Shown piece after piece: positions 10,134 through 18,809 of a DNA stretch of 44,700 nucleotides; position 1 is the first letter of the stretch, and the number at the start of each line of letters is the position of its first letter. This DNA comes from Pseudomarimonas salicorniae (lineage in GTDB: Bacteria > Pseudomonadota > Gammaproteobacteria > Xanthomonadales > Xanthomonadaceae). A model generated the notes under the pieces. The model was not told the DNA's origin and ran no database searches. It saw nothing but the letters and a program-made list of their open reading frames with translations. The DNA lies in contig NZ_JALNMH010000020.1 in the NCBI RefSeq assembly GCF_023156535.1, forward strand, positions 1 to 44,700, given 5' to 3'. Position numbers and translations under genes: made by a program.

Positions 10134-11375
10134 ATGAACGACTCCTCGTCCCTGCTCTCCGAACTGCGCATCGACCGTGGCAGCCGCGCCGCGCCGCCGC
10201 CCAAGCCCTCGCGCTGGCCGTGGGCGGTGGCCGTGCTGGCCCTGCTGGTGGCCGCGGCCACGGTGGCCTGGAGCTTTCGCGAGGAAGCCCTGCCGGTGCG
10301 TACCGCGACAGCGCAGGAGATCGCCGCGGGCAGCGTGCCGGTCGCCTCCTCGGTGCTCGACGCCTCGGGCTATGTCACCGCGCGGCGCATCGCGACGGTC
10401 TCGTCGAAAATCACCGGCAAGGTCGCCGAAGTGCTGATCGAGGAAGGCCAGGCGGTAGAGGAAGGCGAGCTGCTGGCGCGGCTGGAGGCGGTCGACGCGC
10501 AGGCCCAGCTGGCCCTGGGCGAAGCCCAGCTCGCCGCGTCGCGCAGCGAGGTGGCGCGCGCCGAGGCGCAGCTTCGCCTGGCCGAGCAGACCCTGGTCCG
10601 CCAGCGCGATCTGGCCGGGCGCAAGCTGGTTGCCCAGGCCGCGCTGGACCAGGCGGTGGCCGAACGCGACGCCCTGGCCGCGCAGCTGCGCAGCGCGCGC
10701 GATGGCGTCCGCGTCGCCGGCCAGTCGCTGGCCCTGGCACGGATCGGGCTGGACAACACCGAGATCCGTGCGCCCTTTGCCGGCGTGATCACGGTCAAGG
10801 CCGCACAGCCGGGCGAGATGATCTCACCGGTCTCGGCCGGCGGTGGCTTCACCCGCACCGGCATCGGCACCGTGGTCGACATGGACTCACTGGAAATCCA
10901 GGTCGACGTCAACGAGAGTTTCATCGGCCGGGTCAAGCCGGGCCAGAAGGTCGAGGCGGTGCTGAATGCCTATCCCGAGTGGCGCATCCCGGCCGAGGTC
11001 ATCGCCATCGTGCCGACCGCCGACCGCAGCAAGGCGACGGTCAAGGTGCGCATCGCCTTCCTCGAGCGCGACGCGCGAATCGTCCCCGACATGGGCGTGC
11101 GGGTGTCCTTTCTCGCCGACGCGCCGGAGGCCGCGCCAAGCGCTGCCCCGGTTACCGCGATCAGCGTGCCGGCCGAGGCCGTGGTCACCCGCGACGGTGC
11201 CGAGATCGTCTACGTGGTGCGCGAGAACACCGCACAGCGCCGCGAGGTCAGCGCCGACCCGGCCCGCGACGGCCGGCGACGCATCGCCCGGGGCCTGGCC
11301 GCCGGCGAGCGCGTGGTGCTCTCGCCGCCGCCCGAGCTGAAGGACGGCGGCAAGGTGACCGAGGCGGAATCGTGA
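10134..11375 (+). CDS. HlyD/MacA-type membrane fusion protein of an ABC exporter
   Basis: A 413-residue periplasmic adaptor anchored by one N-terminal membrane segment (WAVAVLALLVAAATVAW, about residues 23-42). A biotinyl-lipoyl half-motif (KITGKVAEVLIEEGQAVEEGELLARLE) precedes a long Ala/Gln/Arg-rich coiled-coil hairpin. The second lipoyl half (IRAPFAGVITVKAAQPGEMI) and beta-barrel domains follow. It should bridge the inner-membrane transporter encoded next to an outer-membrane channel such as TolC, which is not in this window. ATG 10134 gives the normal cytosolic N-terminus; the frame from 10020 adds an unlikely leader. No strong ribosome site is seen before it. It is first in a four-gene set reading the same way. 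Confidence 0.9.
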   Translation: MNDSSSLLSELRIDRGSRAAPPPKPSRWPWAVAVLALLVAAATVAWSFREEALPVRTATAQEIAAGSVPVASSVLDASGYVTARRIATVSSKITGKVAEVLIEEGQAVEEGELLARLEAVDAQAQLALGEAQLAASRSEVARAEAQLRLAEQTLVRQRDLAGRKLVAQAALDQAVAERDALAAQLRSARDGVRVAGQSLALARIGLDNTEIRAPFAGVITVKAAQPGEMISPVSAGGGFTRTGIGTVVDMDSLEIQVDVNESFIGRVKPGQKVEAVLNAYPEWRIPAEVIAIVPTADRSKATVKVRIAFLERDARIVPDMGVRVSFLADAPEAAPSAAPVTAISVPAEAVVTRDGAEIVYVVRENTAQRREVSADPARDGRRRIARGLAAGERVVLSPPPELKDGGKVTEAES

Positions 11376-11427
11376 GCCCGGCCTTGAACATAACGTTTCA
11401 TCATGCCTTGCAGTGGTGCTGGAAGGC

Positions 11428-11451
11428 ATCGCCAGCAAGCTGGCTCCTACA
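11428..11451 (-). repeat. Single 'ccagcttgctgg' REP unit inside the exporter operon
   Basis: The 24-base unit reading 'atcgccagcaagctggctcc' plus 'taca' lies between the membrane fusion gene and the ATPase gene. It is one half of the paired REPs found at 13461-13527, 29867-29932 and 44541-44604. As a lone half it forms only its own short hairpin. Confidence 0.8.
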
Positions 11452-11508
11452 CGCGGCCGAGGTCGCGTGCCGCTTTCCATCCACCGCTCCCAACCCGAGA
11501 GGCACGCC

Positions 11509-12201
11509 ATGTCCGAGGCCCTGGTAGAGATCCGCAGCCTGACCAAGCACTACACCCGCGGCAAGCAGACCGTGGAGGTGCTGCACGGCATCGACCTCGA
11601 CATCCCGCGCGGTGACTTTGTCGCCCTGATGGGGCCGTCGGGCTCGGGCAAGACCACCCTGCTCAACCTGATCGGCGGGCTCGACACCCCCACCAGCGGC
11701 AGCGTGAGCGTCGAGGGCCGACGGATTGACGAGTTCAGCACCGGCGAGCTGGCCCGCTGGCGCGCCGAGCACATCGGTTTCGTCTTCCAGTTCTACAATC
11801 TGCTGCCGGTGCTGAGCGCGCAGAAGAACGTCGAGCTGCCCCTGCTGCTGGCGAAGATGGGCAGCGCCGAGCGGGCCAAGCGGGCCAAGGTGGCACTGAC
11901 CCTGGTCGGCCTGGCCGATCGTGGCGGGCACAAGCCGAACGAGCTGTCCGGCGGCCAGGAACAGCGCGTGGCCATTGCCCGCGCCCTGGTCACCGACCCG
12001 ACCCTGCTGGTCTGCGACGAGCCCACCGGCGACCTCGACCGCAAGACCGCGGACGAGGTGCTCACCCTCCTGCAGACCCTCAACCGCGAGCACGGCAAGA
12101 CCATCATCATGGTCACCCACGACCCCAAGGCCGCGGAGTTCGCCAACCGCACCGTGCACCTCGACAAGGGCCTGCTTGCCGACGAAGCCACCGCGCACTG
12201 A
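11509..12201 (+). CDS. MacB/LolD-type ABC transporter ATP-binding protein
   Basis: A 230-residue nucleotide-binding subunit. Walker A is GPSGSGKTTLLN, the Q-loop is in FVFQFYNLLPVLS, the signature is LSGGQEQRVAIARAL (the usual LSGGQQQR with one Gln changed to Glu), Walker B is LLVCDEPTGDLD, and the switch His is in MVTHDP. It belongs to the LolD/MacB/FtsE group that pairs with FtsX-type permeases. ATG 11509 has GAGAGG upstream with good spacing; the frame from 11413 would translate the REP unit and is rejected. The next gene begins 11 bases after the stop, so the two are probably cotranslated. The product is expected to power the two permeases downstream. Confidence 0.95.
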   Translation: MSEALVEIRSLTKHYTRGKQTVEVLHGIDLDIPRGDFVALMGPSGSGKTTLLNLIGGLDTPTSGSVSVEGRRIDEFSTGELARWRAEHIGFVFQFYNLLPVLSAQKNVELPLLLAKMGSAERAKRAKVALTLVGLADRGGHKPNELSGGQEQRVAIARALVTDPTLLVCDEPTGDLDRKTADEVLTLLQTLNREHGKTIIMVTHDPKAAEFANRTVHLDKGLLADEATAH

Positions 12202-12212
12202 AGGGGATTCCC

Positions 12213-13373
12213 ATGACCCGGACCGGATTCGTCCTTGCCAACCTGTTCCACAAGAAGACCCGCACCGTGCTCACGCTCGGCTGCATCATCTTCGCCTTCC
12301 TGCTGTTCGGCCTGCTGCAGTCGCTGAACCAGATCTTCAGCGCCGGGGCCGACTTCGTCGGCGCCACCCGCATCGTCACCCAGTCGCGGGTGTCCTTCAC
12401 CAATTCGCTGCCGATGCGCATGGTGCCCGAGATGGACGCCATCCCCGGCGTCGAGCGGGTCATGTACCAGCAGTGGTTCGGCGCGGTGTTCCGCGACGAC
12501 CCGCAGATCTTCGCCTTCGCCGTCGACCCGCAGCGCCTGCGCGACGTCTACCCGGAGTGGGTGATGCCCGACGAGCACTGGACCGCCTTCCGCGACATCC
12601 GCCAGTCGATGATCGCCGGCAAGCTGCTGGCCGAGAAGCACGGCTGGAAGGTCGGCGACCGCATCCCGATCCAGTCGAACATCTTCCCGCGCAAGGACGG
12701 CAGCAAGGACTGGGAGTTCGAGCTGGTCGGCATCTATGACGGCATCGACGAGGAGTGGAAGAAGCAGACCGCGGGCGGCCTGTACATCAACCGCGACTAC
12801 TTCGCCGAGGCGGCGCAGTTCGGTGGGGGTCTGGCCGGCATCTTCATCGTCAAGCTGCAGGACCCCGGCATGGCCGAACAGGTCGCCTCGACGATCGACC
12901 GCCGCTTCGAGAACACCGCCGACGAGACCAAGTCGATGGCGGAAAAGGACTTCCAGGTCGGCTTCATCAAGCAGATGGGCGATATCGGCCTGATCGTGCG
13001 CTGGATCCTGTTCGCGGTGTTCTTCACCCTGCTGCTGGTGGTCGGCAACACCATGGCGCAGAGCGTGCGCGAGCGCGTGCCGCAGCTGGCCGTGCTCAAG
13101 ACACTGGGTTTCACCGACAACGCGGTGCTCGGCTTCGTCCTGGCCGAGACCTTCGCCCTGTGCGCGATCGGCGGCCTGCTGGGCCTTGGCCTGGCCACGC
13201 TTGCCGGCGCGGGCCTGGCCGCCGCGGCCGGACCGATGCTGCCGATCGCCGTCGACGCCGCGGTCTGGATCGCCGGACTGATCGCGATCATCGTGCTGGC
13301 CCTGGCCGTCGGCCTGCTGCCCGCCCTTCGCGCGCGCAACCTGAAGATCGTCGATGCGCTGGCCGATCGCTAG
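12213..13373 (+). CDS. FtsX/MacB-type ABC transporter permease, first subunit
   Basis: A 386-residue inner-membrane permease. One membrane segment lies near the N-terminus (TVLTLGCIIFAFLLFGLLQ, about 18-37). A large periplasmic MacB-PCD-like domain of about 220 residues follows. Three more segments lie at about 265-290, 308-335 and 345-372. The motif near the third segment (RERVPQLAVLKTLGFTD) is the characteristic FtsX-domain cytoplasmic loop that contacts the ATPase. The ribosome site AAGGGGA precedes ATG 12213. It pairs with the permease at 13621, giving a heterodimeric transporter rather than a MacB-style fused subunit. The transported substrate cannot be told from sequence. Confidence 0.92.
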   Translation: MTRTGFVLANLFHKKTRTVLTLGCIIFAFLLFGLLQSLNQIFSAGADFVGATRIVTQSRVSFTNSLPMRMVPEMDAIPGVERVMYQQWFGAVFRDDPQIFAFAVDPQRLRDVYPEWVMPDEHWTAFRDIRQSMIAGKLLAEKHGWKVGDRIPIQSNIFPRKDGSKDWEFELVGIYDGIDEEWKKQTAGGLYINRDYFAEAAQFGGGLAGIFIVKLQDPGMAEQVASTIDRRFENTADETKSMAEKDFQVGFIKQMGDIGLIVRWILFAVFFTLLLVVGNTMAQSVRERVPQLAVLKTLGFTDNAVLGFVLAETFALCAIGGLLGLGLATLAGAGLAAAAGPMLPIAVDAAVWIAGLIAIIVLALAVGLLPALRARNLKIVDALADR

Positions 13374-13460
13374 CGCAACGCGCCCCGCGCGCCCCGCGGA
13401 CGATGTGCGGGGGGCGGGTGTCCGGTTCGGGCGCGAAGTTCGCATTCGCCCCGGTCCCGC

Positions 13461-13527
13461 TGTAGGAGCCAGCTTGCTGGCGATAGTCGCCCCGGATGGG
13501 ACGATCGCCAGCAAGCTGGCTCCTACA
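13461..13527. repeat. Paired REP element (REPIN) between two permease genes
   Basis: Two inverted 24-base REP units (13461-13484 and 13504-13527) surround a 19-base centre, able to form one long hairpin. Outer inverted arms extend the element: 'gttcgggcgcgaag' at 13425-13438 matches 'cttcgcgcccaaac' at 13550-13563. The same element with the same left flank recurs at 44508-44604, and a variant at 29831-29932. The 247-base gap 13374-13620 holds nothing else. Confidence 0.9.
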
Positions 13528-13620
13528 TTCGGGTGTTGTGGAAGGTCTGCTTCGCGCCCAAACCCGTCATTGCCGTCCTGTTGATTCTTTCGCACCACGC
13601 ATCCGATCCGGAGCCCCGCC

Positions 13621-14805
13621 ATGCTCAGCCAGATCCTTGCCATCTCTGCCTTGAACCTGCGCAGCATCCCCGAGCGCTGGGGGCCGTCCCTGGTCATCGT
13701 GATCGGCCTTGCCGGCGTGGTCGCCGTGTTCACCGCCCTGCTGGCGATGGCCCAGGGCTTCACCGCCACGCTGCAGGACGCCGGCAGTGACCAGAACGCC
13801 ATCGTGCTGCGCGGCGGCTCCGGCGCCGAGCTCAATTCCGGCTTCGGTGGCGACACTGCCGACCTGATCAAGCTCGGCCCCGGCATCCGCAAGGGCAGCG
13901 ATGGCAAGCCGCTGGCATCGGGGGAGCTGATGGTGATCACCGAGCTGTTCAAGAAGGGCGAGACCCGCAACGGCTCCAACGTCACCATGCGCGGCGTCGA
14001 GCCGGCTTCCTTCGAACTGCGCCCCCAGGTGCAGATCGTCGAGGGCCGGCGCTTCGAGTCCGGACTGCGGGAGGTGATCGTCGGCGCCGGGGTGGCGCGC
14101 CAGTTCGAGGGTGTCGGGGTGGGCGAGACGCTTCGCATGCGCGGCTCGGACTGGAAGGTGGTCGGCGTGTTCGAGTCGGGCGACGTCAACGAAAGCGAGA
14201 TCTGGGTCGATGCCGGCAGCGCGCAGTCGGCCTTCAATCGCGGCAACGGCTTCTCCGCCGTGCGCGTGGGCCTGACCTCGCCCGAGGCGCTGGAGACGCT
14301 GTCCGCAGCACTGGCCGACGATCCACGACTGACCGTCGAGGTGCTGAACGAGCGCACCTACTACAGCAACCAGACCCGCGGCGTGCGCGGGCAGATCATG
14401 GTTCTGGCGGTGTTCGTCACCGCGATCATGGCGATCGGCGCGATCTTCGCCGCGCTCAACACCATGTATTCGGCGGTCGCAACGCGCACCCGCGAGATCG
14501 CCACCCTGCGCGCCATCGGCTTCGGCAGCCTGCCGGTGCTGGTCTCGGTCATGATCGAGGCCATGCTGCTGTCCCTGCTCGGCGGCGCCATCGGGGCCGG
14601 CATCGCCTGGCTGCTGTTCGACAACCTGTCGGTGTCGACGCTCAACCAGGGCAGCTTCACCCAGGTGGTGTTCGCCTTCCAGGTCAGCATCGGGCTGGTC
14701 CTGTCGGGCCTTGTCATCGCCGTCCTGATCGGCTTCGTGGGCGGCCTGCTGCCGGCCATCCGGGCCGCCCGGCTGCCGGTGACCACGGCGCTCAGGGCGG
14801 GCTGA
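13621..14805 (+). CDS. FtsX/MacB-type ABC transporter permease, second subunit
   Basis: A 394-residue permease with the same design as its neighbour: an N-terminal membrane segment (SLVIVIGLAGVVAVFTALLA, about 23-42), a periplasmic domain, and three C-terminal segments at about 260-285, 307-333 and 350-378. The FtsX loop reads TRTREIATLRAIGF. It is clearly homologous to, but not a copy of, the 12213 gene, so the complex should contain one of each. GGAG lies eight bases before ATG 13621. The 247-base gap carrying a REP pair separates it from the other permease, which may uncouple its expression from the upstream genes. Confidence 0.92.
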   Translation: MLSQILAISALNLRSIPERWGPSLVIVIGLAGVVAVFTALLAMAQGFTATLQDAGSDQNAIVLRGGSGAELNSGFGGDTADLIKLGPGIRKGSDGKPLASGELMVITELFKKGETRNGSNVTMRGVEPASFELRPQVQIVEGRRFESGLREVIVGAGVARQFEGVGVGETLRMRGSDWKVVGVFESGDVNESEIWVDAGSAQSAFNRGNGFSAVRVGLTSPEALETLSAALADDPRLTVEVLNERTYYSNQTRGVRGQIMVLAVFVTAIMAIGAIFAALNTMYSAVATRTREIATLRAIGFGSLPVLVSVMIEAMLLSLLGGAIGAGIAWLLFDNLSVSTLNQGSFTQVVFAFQVSIGLVLSGLVIAVLIGFVGGLLPAIRAARLPVTTALRAG

Positions 14806-14926
14806 TCACGCTCGATTGACGGCTACTTGCCGCCGTTTGCTGAAGGGCTGGTCAAGTCTTCGTGAAATGTGCTTTGCTCCGGGCCAGCCGGGCAGGATGC
14901 GCCGGCACCTACGGAGAGTGCTCTAG

Positions 14927-17266
14927 ATGGGAAGCCTGCGCTGGCGAGCGCTGACCGGCGTCCTGCTCGTGACGGTGTTCATGCTGGCGGTCGGACTGCC
15001 GGCAGCACGGATCGGGCTCGATCGCAGCTTCGAGGCCTTCGAGCTGCGCCATGCCGAGCAGGCTCTTGCGCGGCTGCGCCTGCAGCTCAAGGCCGAGTGC
15101 GAGATCTTCAACCGGGGCATCCACGACTACGCCGAGTGGAACGATACGGTGGCCTTTGTCGAGGGCCACGCACCGGACTGGCTCGAGCGCAACCTCGAGG
15201 GCAGCCTGTTCGACAACTTCGAGCTGGATACGGTGGTGATCACCGACGCCGGCCTGCGCAGCCTGTCCGCCCGGGAGCCGAAGGCGCAGGGTCGCGGTAC
15301 GAACCCCGCCGATCCGTCCCTGGTGGCCAGCCTGCTCGAGGAGCCGACCTCGCGCGAGGTGCTTGGCCAGGACGGCCCGTATACCCAGGTCGAGTTCCAT
15401 GCCGGCCAGCCCTATCTGGTCGGCCGGGCCGCGATCCGCCGCCCCGCCTCCGATCCCGGCACCACGTCCGCAGCCGGCCTGATGGTCTGGGCCCGGGCGC
15501 TGGACAGCGACTGGCTGGATCGCGTCGCCGCGCTGACCCAGGTGCCCTTCTCGCTGGCCCCCCCCACCGCGCAGACCCCCGCCGAGCCGCAGGTGACCCT
15601 CAGTGGCACCCGGGTGCTCGGCACCCTGCCCTACCGGGACCCCTCGGGGCGGCTGACCGCGGTCAGCCTGGTCAACATGAGCAAACCCCTGGCCGACCAG
15701 CGCGCCGCCGCCGAGCAGGTGATGGGCTGGGTGCTGGTGGCGAGCATCCTGTTCACCGCCCTGATCGGTGGCTATCTGATCGAACTGCTGGTGGTGCGGC
15801 GCATCGTCCGGGTCAGCGACGCGCTCGGGCGCCTGCGCGCCTCGGCCGGCGAGCGTGCCCGCGGCGACGAGATCGACGCCCTCGACCAGGGCCTCAGCGA
15901 GCTGAGCAGCGAGCTCGACGCCACCACGCGAAGCTGGCGCGAACAGGCCGAGCGCGATTTCCTGACCGGGCTCGGCAACCGGGCCAGGCTGCTGGGCGAT
16001 CTGCCGCGCGCCCTGGTCGAGGGGCCGGATAACGACACCCTGGTCGGCCTGCTGCTGGTCGACATCGATGGCTTCAAGGCGGTCAACGACTCACTCGGCC
16101 ACCACGCCGGCGATGCCTTGCTCCGCGAGGTGGCCCTGCGCATCGGCGACTCGGCGCTGCAGCCGGCGACCGCCTATCGCCTCGGCGGCGACGAGTTCGC
16201 CGTGCTCGCTCCGCACCTCGGCTCGGTCGAGGAGGCAGCTGACCTTGCCGAGCGGATCAGCCTCAGCCTGCAGATGGTGCGGATGATCGAGGGCCGGCCG
16301 CTGGCGATCGGCGCCAGTATCGGCATCGCCACCTCCCCCTATCGCAACCCGGTGCCGGCCTCGGAGATGATGATCCGCGCAGATATCGCACTGTTCGACG
16401 CCAAGAACGCCGAACGCGGCGGTTCTCGGGTGTTCTCCGAACAGGCGCACGCCGACTTCCGCGACCGCATCGAGATGGAGTCCTCTCTGCGCCGGGCGCT
16501 GGAGGAGAAGCGCCTCAGCTGCGCCCTGCAGCCGATCGTCTTCAGCCGCGGCGGCGGCATCGCCGGATTCGAAGCCCTGGCGCGCTGGTTCGAGCCGGGA
16601 CGCGGCTGGATCGAGCCGGCGCGCTTCATCGCCGCCGCCGAACGCGGCCAGCTGGTGACCCAGGTCGACCTTGCGGTGATCGGCCATGCGCTCGAGCACT
16701 GGGCGCGGCTGCGCGGCCAGCTGCCGCAGTCGCGGCTCAACGTCAACGTGTCGGCGCAGACCCTGCTCGATCCGCGCTTCTTCCCGGCCTTCGAGGCCCT
16801 GCTGCGCCGTCACCAGGTGCCCGCGCGCGCCCTGGCGGTGGAGTTGACCGAAAGCGAACTCGGCATCAGTGACGACCGTATCGAGTTCGGCATTGCACAC
16901 CTTCGCCAGCTGCAGGTACCGGTGGTGATCGACGATTTCGGCGTCGGGGCCTCATCGCTGGGCCGGCTGGCGCGGCTGCGTCCGTCCGGCGTGAAGATCG
17001 ACGGCAGCTTTGTTCGCGACCTCGACGGCGACGGCGGGCGCATCTGCCGCGTCGTGGTCGAGCTGGCCAGGGAGCTCGGCATGCGCACCACCGCCGAGTT
17101 CGTCGAGACCGCCGAGCAGGCCGAGCGGCTCATGGCCATGGGCTGCACCCTGCAGCAGGGCTTCCGCTACGGGCCGCCGATGGACAGCGACCGTCTTGAC
17201 GCCTGGATCGACGAGCGCCTGCGCACCTTCGGCGGCTTCAACCCGGTGCCCTCGACGCTGAACTGA
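14927..17266 (+). CDS. CHASE4-GGDEF-EAL membrane cyclic-di-GMP enzyme
   Basis: A 779-residue inner-membrane signalling protein. A membrane segment at about 8-29 and another at about 267-290 bracket a periplasmic CHASE4 sensor domain (DYAEWNDTVAFVEG, then NFELDTVVITD). A HAMP-like linker leads to GGDEF, starting DFLTGLGNR near 344, with an intact GGDEF motif at 420-424. No RxxD inhibitory site precedes it. The EAL domain has E549 and R553 (FEALAR), NVNVSA, ELTESE, D669-D670 (DDFGVG), K690 (KIDGSF) and E727, so phosphodiesterase residues are also present. Both activities look possible. ATG 14927 has GGAGAG upstream. Its ligand is unknown. It reads away from the exporter operon after a 121-base gap. 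Confidence 0.93.
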   Translation: MGSLRWRALTGVLLVTVFMLAVGLPAARIGLDRSFEAFELRHAEQALARLRLQLKAECEIFNRGIHDYAEWNDTVAFVEGHAPDWLERNLEGSLFDNFELDTVVITDAGLRSLSAREPKAQGRGTNPADPSLVASLLEEPTSREVLGQDGPYTQVEFHAGQPYLVGRAAIRRPASDPGTTSAAGLMVWARALDSDWLDRVAALTQVPFSLAPPTAQTPAEPQVTLSGTRVLGTLPYRDPSGRLTAVSLVNMSKPLADQRAAAEQVMGWVLVASILFTALIGGYLIELLVVRRIVRVSDALGRLRASAGERARGDEIDALDQGLSELSSELDATTRSWREQAERDFLTGLGNRARLLGDLPRALVEGPDNDTLVGLLLVDIDGFKAVNDSLGHHAGDALLREVALRIGDSALQPATAYRLGGDEFAVLAPHLGSVEEAADLAERISLSLQMVRMIEGRPLAIGASIGIATSPYRNPVPASEMMIRADIALFDAKNAERGGSRVFSEQAHADFRDRIEMESSLRRALEEKRLSCALQPIVFSRGGGIAGFEALARWFEPGRGWIEPARFIAAAERGQLVTQVDLAVIGHALEHWARLRGQLPQSRLNVNVSAQTLLDPRFFPAFEALLRRHQVPARALAVELTESELGISDDRIEFGIAHLRQLQVPVVIDDFGVGASSLGRLARLRPSGVKIDGSFVRDLDGDGGRICRVVVELARELGMRTTAEFVETAEQAERLMAMGCTLQQGFRYGPPMDSDRLDAWIDERLRTFGGFNPVPSTLN

Positions 17267-17717
17267 GCCAGGGGCCGTCGCTGGCCGCTGGCGATCGCGG
17301 CGGTGGCAGGCATTGCCAACGGCCCTCGGAGCCTTGGGGGTTCGCCCTTCGATACCTCAGGGCGAACGGCCGTGTTTGGACGCCATGCGACGTACGCGCG
17401 CTTCGCGCCTCTCAGGTCGGATACGAGCCCCAAACCGTTCGTGCTGAGGTATCGAAGCACGAACGGCCCGCGGCAACCTGAGGGTTCGCCCTTCGATACC
17501 TCAGGGCGAACGGCTGCTCTGGACGCCATGCCGCGTAAACGCGTTTCGAGCCGCCATGTCGAACAAAAGCCCCCGTGCCCTTCGTGCTGGGGTATCGAAG
17601 CACGAACGGCCCGCGGCAACCTGAGGGTTCGCCATTCGATACCTCAGGGCGAACGGCTGCGTGGGCTGGGCGCGGAAAGGTTGGAAGCGCTACACCTGCC
17701 CCTGCCGGAGGCACCGC
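17267..17717. repeat. Intergenic block of 'cttcgatacctcagggcgaa' repeats
   Basis: This 451-bp gap between convergent genes contains two near-identical 80-bp units at 17438-17517 and 17581-17660. Each is itself an inverted repeat: 'cgtgctgaggtatcgaag' on the left answers 'cttcgatacctcagggcg' on the right. A partial unit lies at 17348-17369, and a distant relative at 2243-2264. The units could form strong hairpins and terminate both converging transcripts. Open frames across the block are low-complexity and not believed to be genes. Confidence 0.8.
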
Positions 17718-18230
17718 CTAACCCGCAGCACGGCGCGGCAGCCGCCAGCCGGGACGGACGAAGTGGCAGGTGTAGCCGCTCGGATAGCGCTGCAGGTAGT
17801 CCTGGTGCTCGGGCTCGGCTTCCCAGAACGGGCCCACCGGCTCGACCTCGGTGACCACCTTGCCCGGCCACAGGCCGGAGGCGTCGACATCGGCGATGGT
17901 GTCCAGTGCGACCTGACGCTGGGTCTCGTCGACGTAGTAGATCGCCGAGCGGTAGCTCGGCCCGCGGTCGTTGCCCTGCCGGTTCGGCGTACTGGGGTCG
18001 TGGATCTGGAAGAAGAACTCGAGCAGCTCGCGGTAGCTGATGCGCTGCGGATCAAACACGATCTCGACCGCCTCGGCGTGGCTGCCGTGGTTGCGGTAGG
18101 TGGCGTTCGGGACGTCGCCGCCGCTGTAGCCCACCCGCGTCGAGACAACCCCGGGCAGGGCCCGGATCAGCTCCTGCACGCCCCAGAAGCAGCCTCCGGC
18201 CAGCACGGCACGTTCGGTTTCCTGGCTCAT
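17718..18230 (-). CDS. msrA: Peptide methionine (S)-S-oxide reductase MsrA
   Basis: A 170-residue oxidative-damage repair enzyme that reduces methionine-S-sulfoxide in proteins and free methionine. The active-site motif GGCFWG places the nucleophilic cysteine at residue 14. The family motifs [26 protein letters not shown] and [15 protein letters not shown] follow in order. There is no signal peptide, so it is cytosolic. ATG 18230 has GGGAG upstream; the frame from 18281 adds a non-conserved leader. The C-terminal tail (RPGWRLPRR) is basic and lacks a clear pair of resolving cysteines, so recycling may use another route. It stands 78 bases downstream of the GNAT gene on the same strand. Confidence 0.95.
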   Translation of the reverse strand: MSQETERAVLAGGCFWGVQELIRALPGVVSTRVGYSGGDVPNATYRNHGSHAEAVEIVFDPQRISYRELLEFFFQIHDPSTPNRQGNDRGPSYRSAIYYVDETQRQVALDTIADVDASGLWPGKVVTEVEPVGPFWEAEPEHQDYLQRYPSGYTCHFVRPGWRLPRRAAG

Positions 18231-18308
18231 CGATGGCTCCCGGAGGTGGACACGACGCAGAGTATCGCTCCGGCCCTGCATGCCCGGGGTGGAGATGCCC
18301 GCCCTGAT

Positions 18309-18809
18309 CTACGCTCGCAGGGCGCGGCTCATCTCGACGCAGGCAAGCAGGCTGCCATCGGCCAGCGGCTGGCTGGCCGCGCCCAGCTCGCGATACCCGG
18401 CTGCGCGATAGAAGCCGACGGCGTTCCTGGAGGCGAGCACCCGGGCAGTGGAGTTGCCGTGCTCGCGCATGGCCTTCTCGCAGGCAGCCAGCAGGCTGCG
18501 GCCGACCCCGCCCCCGGTCCTGTCGGGGTGCACGTAGAGCGCCTGCAGGAAGCCCTCGCTGGCCTCGCAGAGGGCAAAGCCGGCCACATCCTCGCCGCGT
18601 TCGGCGACGAAGGCGGCAAAGCGCCCGGACTCGAGCAGGCCGCGCATCCAGTCCATGCGCCGGGCATCCGGCTCGGGCGACCAGGCCGCCAGCACAGTGC
18701 GCGGGTAATGCTCGCGGTCGATGGCGCGGACGCTGGCATAGTGGACCGCCACCATGGCCTCGGCGTCGTCGACGCGGGCCTCGCGCAAGATCACCGCCGG
18801 GCCGCTCAC
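18309..18809 (-). CDS. GNAT-family N-acetyltransferase
   Basis: A 166-residue acetyltransferase. The N-terminus (VILREARVDDAEAMVAVHYASV) and the acetyl-CoA loop LYVHPDRTGGGVGRSLL (the Q/RxxGxG/A site) are typical, followed by NAVGFYRAAGYRELG. The substrate is unknown. The start is GTG 18809, which shares bases with the stop codon of the cupin gene (GTGA), so translation is probably coupled to it. The longer open frame reaching 19034 only reads through the cupin gene in another frame. Small-molecule or protein N-terminal acetylation are both possible. Confidence 0.88.
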   Translation of the reverse strand: MSGPAVILREARVDDAEAMVAVHYASVRAIDREHYPRTVLAAWSPEPDARRMDWMRGLLESGRFAAFVAERGEDVAGFALCEASEGFLQALYVHPDRTGGGVGRSLLAACEKAMREHGNSTARVLASRNAVGFYRAAGYRELGAASQPLADGSLLACVEMSRALRA

